DNA of 64,000 bases from Antrihabitans spumae (lineage in GTDB: Bacteria; Actinomycetota; Actinomycetes; Mycobacteriales; Mycobacteriaceae), in the NCBI RefSeq assembly GCF_043944905.1, contig NZ_JBIMSN010000034.1, positions 1 through 64,000 of the forward strand. The letters are read 5' to 3'. The position numbers and the translations under genes are program-made. The notes beneath the pieces are model-generated. The model searched no databases. It was not told the origin of the DNA and saw nothing but the letters and a program-made list of their open reading frames with translations. Of this stretch, positions 57,699 to 64,000 are shown in pieces (position 1 is the stretch's first letter; each line of letters begins with the position of its first letter).

Positions 57699-59432
57699 AT
57701 GGCAGACCTGCGCTCGGCGACCACGCGCGCGCTGCCGGGCGGCTACAGCTTCGCCGTTGCGAGCGTGATTTTCGGTCCGCTGTTCGGACCCGGGTACCTA
57801 CTGCTGCGCGACGCCGTGAGCACCCCACGGTCCTACCTGACGGACTCCGCCCTCGGGCTCGGCGACGCAGCTCCCCGAGCGGTCCCGCAGGACGCCGCGC
57901 TCGCTGTTGCATCGTCGGTGCTCGACGGCGGCATCGTCGTGAAGCTGATCCTCTTCGCAGCGTTGTGGCTCTCCGGTTGGGGTGCTGCGGTGCTGGTCAG
58001 GTCGGTTCTGAGCGGCGTCGCGGTCGGTCCGCAGCTCGTTGCCGCGACCGTTGTGATGTGGAATCCGTACGTAGCAGAGCGGCTACTGCAGGGCCATTGG
58101 AGTCTGCTCGTCGGCTACGCGGCGCTGCCGTGGACGGCGAAGGCCGCGATCGAGCTCAGGTCGGGCAGCGGGGTTCGCGCGTGGTGCGCTCTCGCCGTCT
58201 GTCTCGGCGCTGCAGGTCTCACTCCGACGGGTGCGCTCCTTGCGATCGTGGTCGCGGTGGTCCTCGTTCGGCCGAAGCAACTGATCGGCGTCGGCGCGAT
58301 GGCCGTCGTCACGTCGGCGCCGTGGCTTTATGCGGCGATAGCTTCCGGTGCCGGTGCTATGACGTCGGATCCTGCTGGGGTCGCTGCCTTCGCTGCGCGA
58401 GCCGAGCCTGGTCTGGCCACGTTCGGAAGCCTCGCCGGGCTCGGCGGCATCTGGAACTCCGCAGCCGTGCCGACGAGTCGAACGAGCGGCTTCGCATTCG
58501 TCGGAACCGGAATACTGCTCGGAGTAGTTGCCATCGGACTGCCCTACCTGTGGCGGCGCGGGCGTGACCGCGCAGTATTTGCGTTGGCCTGCACAGCAAT
58601 CGGCGCGCTGCTGTTCGCCACCGTTGCGGCGACGCCGTTGGGCATCAGTGCAGGAGAATGGCTGGTCGTCGAGGTGCCGGGAGCTGGATTGCTTCGTGAC
58701 ACCCAGAAGTGGATCGCCCTCGTCGTGCCGCTGTACGCGCTTGCTGCGGCTGCCGGGTGCCAGGCGATAGTGGCGCGCTTCGCCACACCGGAACAACCGA
58801 ACCCAGCCCGCTTCCTGACCCCGGCAGCGTCGATCCTGCTGCTGCTCGTTGCGCTGCCCGACCTCGTCTGGGGTGTCGGCGGTGCGTTGCGGCCCGTTCG
58901 GTACCCGGTGTCGTGGGAGCGCGTTGCCGAGTCGATCGACACCGACCTGCCAGGAGCCGTCGCGGTCGTTCCCGACGGGATGTTCCGAGCATTTCCGTAC
59001 ACCGGTCGAGCGCCGGTCCTCGACCCCGCGCCGCGGATGCTCCCGCGTGACGTCTTGCAGTCGGGCGAGCTGATAGTTGCGCGCGGCAGGGTCGACGGGG
59101 AGGGATCACGTGCCGCCGAGGTCGAGCGGTTGCTCGCCGCGGGTGCACCGGTTAGCGAACTCGCCGCGAAGGGCGTCGGGTGGATACTCGTCGAACGCAC
59201 GGCCGTCGGCCGAGCAGGTAAACCCGATGTGAGCATCGACGGCCTCGAGCAGCTCTACGCAGACGACGAACTGGCTTTGTATCGAGTACCCGGCGTCGCC
59301 GCCGAAGGCGAAAAGCCGCGCGGTGCAGCACTATTCGCCCACGCCATGTGGAGTGCACTACTGGCGGGCGGAATCCTCGGCAGCGTGTTCTGCATAGTGA
59401 TCCGCGTACGACGACGACCCGATGAGTCCTGA
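57699..59432 (+). CDS. Large membrane protein, Rv0226c-like
   Basis: A 577-aa multi-pass protein with about 10-12 helices (VVKLILFAALWLSGWGAAVLV, VAATVVMWNPYVAERLLQGHWSLLVGYAALPW) and a soluble C-terminal part before a final helix. The NPYVxERLxxGHWSLLxGYAxLPW segment resembles GT-C-type envelope proteins. Length agrees with Rv0226c. Start at ATG 57699; alternatives at 57672 and 57657 are possible since none has a strong Shine-Dalgarno. The 3' end overlaps the glycosyltransferase gene by 75 bases. Confidence 0.82.
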   Translation: MADLRSATTRALPGGYSFAVASVIFGPLFGPGYLLLRDAVSTPRSYLTDSALGLGDAAPRAVPQDAALAVASSVLDGGIVVKLILFAALWLSGWGAAVLVRSVLSGVAVGPQLVAATVVMWNPYVAERLLQGHWSLLVGYAALPWTAKAAIELRSGSGVRAWCALAVCLGAAGLTPTGALLAIVVAVVLVRPKQLIGVGAMAVVTSAPWLYAAIASGAGAMTSDPAGVAAFAARAEPGLATFGSLAGLGGIWNSAAVPTSRTSGFAFVGTGILLGVVAIGLPYLWRRGRDRAVFALACTAIGALLFATVAATPLGISAGEWLVVEVPGAGLLRDTQKWIALVVPLYALAAAAGCQAIVARFATPEQPNPARFLTPAASILLLLVALPDLVWGVGGALRPVRYPVSWERVAESIDTDLPGAVAVVPDGMFRAFPYTGRAPVLDPAPRMLPRDVLQSGELIVARGRVDGEGSRAAEVERLLAAGAPVSELAAKGVGWILVERTAVGRAGKPDVSIDGLEQLYADDELALYRVPGVAAEGEKPRGAALFAHAMWSALLAGGILGSVFCIVIRVRRRPDES

Positions 59433-60572
59433 CACGGACTCGCCGCGCGCGGTCGCCTGGAGCACATCGAAAACCCCGGATGCCGTTTGCTCCCAAGAGA
59501 ATTCGCGTGCACGCACCCGAGCCTTCTCCCCCAGTACAGTCCTGGTGTCCGGGTCGCGCAGCAGCGTGTGGACCGCGTCGGTCAGTTCAGCGCAATCGCC
59601 GACGAGCAGACCGGTGACGCCGTCGATGATCGAATCCGTGAGACCACGCGAGCTACGGTAGCCGACCGTCGGGACCCCGTGCTGAGCAGCCTCGATAACG
59701 GCGAGGCCCCAGCCTTCCTTACGCGACGGGAGGACGTGCACCCATGCGCTGGAGAGCAATTCGTGTTTACGCTCTTCGGAGACGTGGCCGTGGAAGGTGA
59801 CCCGATCTTCGATGCCGAGTTCGTGCGACCGTTCGCGCAGCTTCTCTTCCCACCAGCCGCCGCCGACGACGTCGAGTTGCAAACCCTCGATCCGACCCCG
59901 CAACGAGGCGACGACGGCGAGTGCGTCTTCGATCTGCTTATGCGGCACCAGACGCGACAGCACGACCAAGCTCGGGTGTGCGGAACGGGTGTCGGGCGAA
60001 CCGGTGTCGACGCCGACGGGGATCGCTTCGGCACCGTTGCGCACAACGGCAATCCGGTCGCGATCGACACCGAGGCCGGCCAACTCTTCGGCCGACGGCA
60101 ACGACACCGTCAGATACTGATTGCGGCGATGCGCACGGGGCGAGAGCACCGATTCGACCCACCAGCCGACCCGGCCGATCAGCCTGCCGGCCATGGGCCA
60201 TTGCTCACGATGGCCGTGATGGACGAGCAACGTGACCGGTGCACCTGCCACCGACCGTGCAAAGAAAGGTATGCCGTTCTGGGTATCGATCACCGCGTCG
60301 GGTCTGATGCCGCGCAGCGGTCCCAGGCCCAGGCGACCGAACGCGATCGCCGCGAGCGCGCGTGGGTAGACGCTGTACCGGCCGCCCGCGCGGCTGATCT
60401 GGATACCGGCGATCGATTCGGCCTTCGGCACACCCGGGTAACGTGCCGTCCGCAATGTCACCTTGATGCCACGCGCCGCCAGTTCGGTGCCGACCTGTTC
60501 GAGGTAACGCTCACTGCCGCCGCCCTGTGGATGCCCGGTGTCACGCCAGCACAGGAGCAACACTTCGCGCAC
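59358..60572 (-). CDS. Glycosyltransferase family 4, Rv0225-like
   Basis: A 404-aa GT-B enzyme: LLCWRDTGHPQGGGSERYLEQV (acceptor side), NGIPFFARSVAGAPVTLLVHH, VLSRLVPHKQIEDALAV, HVLPSRKEGWGLAVIEAAQHGVPTVGY with the EX7E-type pair in the donor domain. GTG at 60572 has GAGAGG 8 bases upstream; the frame extends 17 codons further. Probably adds a sugar to a lipid-linked envelope glycan. Conserved next to Rv0224c and Rv0226c homologues. Confidence 0.9.
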   Translation of the reverse strand: MREVLLLCWRDTGHPQGGGSERYLEQVGTELAARGIKVTLRTARYPGVPKAESIAGIQISRAGGRYSVYPRALAAIAFGRLGLGPLRGIRPDAVIDTQNGIPFFARSVAGAPVTLLVHHGHREQWPMAGRLIGRVGWWVESVLSPRAHRRNQYLTVSLPSAEELAGLGVDRDRIAVVRNGAEAIPVGVDTGSPDTRSAHPSLVVLSRLVPHKQIEDALAVVASLRGRIEGLQLDVVGGGWWEEKLRERSHELGIEDRVTFHGHVSEERKHELLSSAWVHVLPSRKEGWGLAVIEAAQHGVPTVGYRSSRGLTDSIIDGVTGLLVGDCAELTDAVHTLLRDPDTRTVLGEKARVRAREFSWEQTASGVFDVLQATARGESVSGLIGSSSYADHYAEHAAEDSARQ

Positions 60573-60726
60573 GTGAGCGACCTCTCTGGCAGTGACCGGG
60601 GCTGGCTGGGGATGTCTTGGCATGTCTATCGGACGTTCGGTTCGAAGAACACACTAACGGCTGAGCCGACGCCGGTCGGTATTGCGGCAGCAGTCGCCTC
60701 CGGAAGTGCCGCTATTGTTGCCTCCC

Positions 60727-61530
60727 GTGTCTGCCCTCGCCCGCCGTCGCCGTGCTGTCACGGCCCGGTTCGCGCGTCGCGCGACGTTGCGGCGATCAGT
60801 GCAACTGCTTGCCGATTTCAGGCACGAACAAAGCGATCCACAACTGTTCTACGGTGCGCTGGCGCGCGATTCGGTCGACATGATCCGCGACCTGTACGCG
60901 GGTTCGGTCGATCGCGACCTTGCCGGAACCACGGTGCTCGACGTCGGTGGCGGTCCTGGATATTTCGCCCAGGAGTTCGCGGCCGCCGGCGCCCGCTATC
61001 TGCCCGTCGAGCCGGACCCGTCCGAGATGCATGCCGCCGGGTTGGCCGTGCACGGCGCGGTCCGAGGGTCCGGCATGGCACTGCCGTTTCGGGACTCCTC
61101 CGTCGACATCTGCTTCTCGTCCAACGTGGCCGAGCACGTGCGCGAGCCGTGGGTCATGGCCGACGAGATGTTGCGGGTGACGAAGCCGGGTGGACTGATG
61201 GTGTTGTCGTACACGATCTGGTTCGGACCGTTCGGCGGCCACGAGACCGGACCCTGGCACTACTTGGGCGGTGAGCGGGCCGCCCGACGTTATGTTCGCA
61301 AGCAGGGCCGCGAACCGAAGAACAGATTCGGGACGTCACTGTTCGCAGTCGGGGCCGCGGACGGATTACGTTGGGCACGTTCGGTTTCCGATGCCGACGT
61401 GCTCGCGGCCTTCCCGCGCTATCACCCACGCTGGGCCTGGTGGGTGCTGCGGGTGCCGGGGCTGCGCGAACTGTTGGTCAGCAATCTGGTGATCGTCGCG
61501 ACGCCCGCACCGCGGGTTTCCACCCCCTGA
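60727..61530 (+). CDS. SAM-dependent methyltransferase, Rv0224c-like
   Basis: A 267-aa enzyme: VLDVGGGPGYFAQEFAAAGA (SAM motif I), YLPVEPDPSEM, ALPFRDSSVDICFSSNVAEHV (type-11 motif) and VTKPGGLMVLSYTIWFGPFGGHETGPWHYLGG. Rv0224c relatives are envelope-linked methyltransferases. GTG 60727 chosen as the start; the Shine-Dalgarno is weak. Confidence 0.9.
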   Translation: MSALARRRRAVTARFARRATLRRSVQLLADFRHEQSDPQLFYGALARDSVDMIRDLYAGSVDRDLAGTTVLDVGGGPGYFAQEFAAAGARYLPVEPDPSEMHAAGLAVHGAVRGSGMALPFRDSSVDICFSSNVAEHVREPWVMADEMLRVTKPGGLMVLSYTIWFGPFGGHETGPWHYLGGERAARRYVRKQGREPKNRFGTSLFAVGAADGLRWARSVSDADVLAAFPRYHPRWAWWVLRVPGLRELLVSNLVIVATPAPRVSTP

Positions 61531-61557
61531 AGCGACAGGATCGCGCACAGTAGAGCC

Positions 61558-62454
61558 ATGCGCAGCAGCGGGAAGGGCAGGATTGCCCTCGACATCGGCG
61601 GTACGAAGTTTGCGGCGGCACGGGTGGCCGGAGACGGGACTCTGGAGGGTGTCGAGACGACGCCGACACCGAAGGTCGGCGTGTGGGACGCCTGCGCTGC
61701 ACTACTCGGAAAGGTCGCGGGCACCGAACCCGTCGACAGGATCGGCATCGGGTCGGCAGGCCCGATCGACACCGTCGCAGGCACCACCGGCCCGCTCAAC
61801 ATCGCAGAGTGGCGGAACAACTTCGGGATTGTCGCTGCCGTCCAGGACCTGTTTCCGGGGGCCGAGATAACCTTCGCCATCGACGGCGGCTGCGCTGCGC
61901 TCGCGGAGTACCGCTACGGCGCAGCGCGCGGCGTTCCCAATCTGCTCGGGATGGTCGTCTCGACGGGCATCGGCGGTGGCATCGTCCTCGACGGGCAGAT
62001 CGTGCGCGGCCGGACCGGCAACGCGGGCCACATCGGACACATCGTCGTGAACAACGAGGACCCGTGCGCGTGCGGCGGCGTCGGCTGTATCGAAGCTGTT
62101 GCAAGCGGTCCGTCGACGGTCCGGTGGGCACAGGCCCAAGGTTGGGCGGGTACGACGGGTATCGAACTGTCGAAAGCAGCGGCCACTGGGGACCCGATCG
62201 GCGTTGCCGCCTTACACAGGTCCGGAACCGCACTTGGACAGGCTATTTCGTCGGCTGCGGCCCTGCTCGATGTGGACCTCGTTGTGGTCGGAGGCGGCTT
62301 CGCACAGTCCGGGCCGCTGCTCTGGGATCCGCTGCAGGAGTCGCTGCGTCGCCACGCGGGCCTGTCCTTCATCAAGGAGTTGCGGGTTGTGCCTGCCGAG
62401 CTCGGCGGGCTCGGAACACTGACCGGAGCGGGCGCACTGACGCTGGATTCCTGA
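61558..62454 (+). CDS. ROK family sugar kinase
   Basis: A 298-aa kinase: phosphate-1 motif ALDIGGTKFAAARV, GIGSAGPIDTVAGTTGPLNI, VVSTGIGGGIVLDGQIVRGRTGNAGHIGHIVV and the zinc motif CACGGVGCIE of ROK sugar kinases. The catalytic Asp is kept but the usual Asn before it is Ile (FAIDGGCAALAE for NDxNA). Likely phosphorylates glucose or an amino sugar; exact substrate not shown. Confidence 0.9.
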   Translation: MRSSGKGRIALDIGGTKFAAARVAGDGTLEGVETTPTPKVGVWDACAALLGKVAGTEPVDRIGIGSAGPIDTVAGTTGPLNIAEWRNNFGIVAAVQDLFPGAEITFAIDGGCAALAEYRYGAARGVPNLLGMVVSTGIGGGIVLDGQIVRGRTGNAGHIGHIVVNNEDPCACGGVGCIEAVASGPSTVRWAQAQGWAGTTGIELSKAAATGDPIGVAALHRSGTALGQAISSAAALLDVDLVVVGGGFAQSGPLLWDPLQESLRRHAGLSFIKELRVVPAELGGLGTLTGAGALTLDS

Positions 62455-62530
62455 CGCACCTGTTTTTTCGAGAGCATTTCTGTAACGTGTTCCAGTATCC
62501 GCACGGCTTCGAATCACGGGATACGGGCTC

Positions 62531-63979
62531 ATGACTGACTACGACACACTGTTCATCGGCGGCCACTGGGTCGCACCCGCCACCGACGCACGACTCGAGG
62601 TGATCTCACCTGCCACCGAGGAGCGTGTCGGTAGCACCCCGGTCGCGGGCCCAGCCGACATCGACGCCGCGGTCGCGGCGGCTCGGCGAGCATTCGAATC
62701 CGGACCATGGCCTCGAACCAGCCCCTCCGACCGCGCGGCAGTGCTGTCGAAGGTCACCGCGTTGATCGAGGAGCGCAGCCCGCAACTCACCTCGACCCTG
62801 ACCTCGGAGATGGGCGCGCCGACCATGATGGTCGGCATGCTGCAGCAGACCCCTGCGGTCGCGGTGCTCAATTACTATGCGGGCCTTGCGGATTCGTTTC
62901 CCTGGGAGGAGACGCGGCACGGAATCTTCGGGCAGACCACCGTTACCCGCGAACCCGTCGGCGTCGTCGCGGCTGTCATCGCGTGGAACGTCCCGCTCTT
63001 CCTCGCAATCAACAAGCTCGCCCCCGCACTGCTCGCAGGCTGTTCGGTGCTGCTCAAACCTGCGCCGGAAACACCGCTCGCCGCGAATCTCATCGCCGAC
63101 ATCTTCGCCGATGCAGGCCTGCCCGAAGGTGTGCTTTCGGTACTTCCCGGCGGCGCCGAAACCGGCGAATACCTGGTTAGTCATCCCGGCGTCGACAAGA
63201 TCACCTTCACGGGCAGCACGGCGGTCGGTCGCAAGATCGGCACGATCGCCGCACAGCAACTCAAGCGCTGCTCGCTCGAACTCGGTGGCAAGTCCGCAGC
63301 AATCCTGCTGGAGGACATGGACATTGCGTCGACCATGCCGATGCTGCTGATGTCAGGGCTGATGAACAGCGGGCAGGCCTGCGTAGCCCAGACTCGAATT
63401 CTGGCACCGCGCAGCCGGTACGACGAGATGCTCGAGGCCATGGTGACCGGAGCCGGGTTCATGGCGGTCGGCGATCCGACCGAACCGACGACCGCGCTCG
63501 GTCCCCTGATCTCGTCACGGCAGCGTGACCGCGTCGAGGGCTACATCAAGAAGGGCATAGACGAAGGCGCGCGCATCGTCCTCGGCGGCGGTCGGCCTGC
63601 CGGGTTGGACAAGGGCTGGTACGTCGAGCCGACCATCTTCGCGGACGTCGACAACTCGATGACAATCGCACGAGAAGAGATCTTCGGTCCCGTGCTCGCG
63701 GTGATTCCCTACGACTCCGAGGACGAAGCGATCAAGATCGCCAACGATTCCGACTACGGGCTGGCCGGCTCGGTCTGGACGTCTGACATCGACCGTGGTC
63801 GCAAGGTGGCAGCGCAGGTCAGGACCGGCACGTATGCCATCAACTGGTATGCCTTCGACCCCGGATCACCCTTCGGTGGCTACAAGAACTCCGGCATCGG
63901 TCGGGAGAGCGGTCCGGAGGGCCTCGACGCGTACTGTGAGCAGAAGTCCCTGCTGATGCCTCCCGGATTCAGCGGCTAG
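62531..63979 (+). CDS. Aldehyde dehydrogenase family protein, Rv0223c-like
   Basis: A 482-aa NAD(P)-dependent aldehyde dehydrogenase, complete. VIAWNVPLFLAINKLAPAL, FTGSTAVGRKIG (cofactor loop), catalytic Glu in LELGGKSAAIL, catalytic Cys in NSGQACVAQTR, EEIFGPVLAVI and SPFGGYKNSGIGRE. By position it matches Rv0223c. Only the last 21 bases of the window follow it, without a feature. Confidence 0.93.
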   Translation: MTDYDTLFIGGHWVAPATDARLEVISPATEERVGSTPVAGPADIDAAVAAARRAFESGPWPRTSPSDRAAVLSKVTALIEERSPQLTSTLTSEMGAPTMMVGMLQQTPAVAVLNYYAGLADSFPWEETRHGIFGQTTVTREPVGVVAAVIAWNVPLFLAINKLAPALLAGCSVLLKPAPETPLAANLIADIFADAGLPEGVLSVLPGGAETGEYLVSHPGVDKITFTGSTAVGRKIGTIAAQQLKRCSLELGGKSAAILLEDMDIASTMPMLLMSGLMNSGQACVAQTRILAPRSRYDEMLEAMVTGAGFMAVGDPTEPTTALGPLISSRQRDRVEGYIKKGIDEGARIVLGGGRPAGLDKGWYVEPTIFADVDNSMTIAREEIFGPVLAVIPYDSEDEAIKIANDSDYGLAGSVWTSDIDRGRKVAAQVRTGTYAINWYAFDPGSPFGGYKNSGIGRESGPEGLDAYCEQKSLLMPPGFSG

Positions 63980-64000
63980 CTGTACGTGACATGGATCTCA

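Overview
The window looks like chromosome of a high-GC, mycolic-acid-containing actinobacterium, most likely Rhodococcus or a close relative. Two blocks match, from memory of the M. tuberculosis map, loci typical of this group. One carries an arabinofuranosyltransferase AftD, LpqI, FabG4, HtdX, FadA2, FadE5 and a DUF3068 protein (the Rv0223c-Rv0244c neighbourhood). The other carries SigK, a DUF1295 protein, UfaA1, a DUF1365 protein and an FAD oxidoreductase (the Rv0445c-Rv0449c neighbourhood). I saw no rRNA, tRNA, CRISPR array, transposase or phage gene. Genes are tightly packed, with many 4-base ATGA/GTGA overlaps.

0-6 kb: two TetR-controlled catabolic-looking operons. The first encodes an alpha/beta hydrolase, a protein usually called metal-dependent hydrolase but carrying a ferritin-like di-iron ligand pattern, and a flavin/2Fe-2S reductase. 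The second encodes a SnoaL-like protein and a short-chain dehydrogenase behind a perfect 18-bp operator-like palindrome.

6-18.2 kb: a lipid-modification and photo-stress module. A five-gene leftward operon, every junction overlapping by 4 bases, encodes an FAD oxidoreductase, a DUF1365 protein, a UfaA1-like methyltransferase, a second cyclopropane-synthase-like methyltransferase and an in-frame DUF1295-lipase fusion. Around it lie a lipocalin, an SRPBCC-epimerase protein, a SigK-like ECF sigma factor without an anti-sigma gene, a LitR/CarH-like MerR regulator with a B12-binding domain, and a photolyase. The content suggests light- or singlet-oxygen-induced membrane lipid remodelling and repair.

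18.2-24.6 kb: small and accessory genes (FHA, DM13, small membrane proteins, TetR, a DUF4185 candidate arabinanase, a methyltransferase, a hydrolase). 24.8 kb: fadE5. 26.7-38.2 kb: an accessory stretch lying between fadE5 and fadA2, with an MFS exporter, a hotdog/methyltransferase/LuxR-hydrolase operon, a CGNR regulator, an EamA transporter, a sulfone-sulfur operon and a VanW protein.

38.4-44 kb: fadA2 divergent from fabG4-htdX, then a TetR gene and lpqI. Near-identical TTACT-N4-AGTAA-type sites sit upstream of fadE5, between fadA2 and fabG4, and upstream of the tetR gene, so one fatty-acid regulon is likely. 44-47.3 kb: universal stress protein, Tat-exported phospholipase C, isochorismate synthase. 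47.3-64 kb: cell-envelope block with a DUF2613 peptide, AftD (apparently started at a CTG codon), an acyltransferase, an alcohol dehydrogenase, a DUF3068 protein, a PRC-barrel protein, a flippase-like protein, a large membrane protein, a glycosyltransferase, a methyltransferase, a ROK kinase and an aldehyde dehydrogenase.
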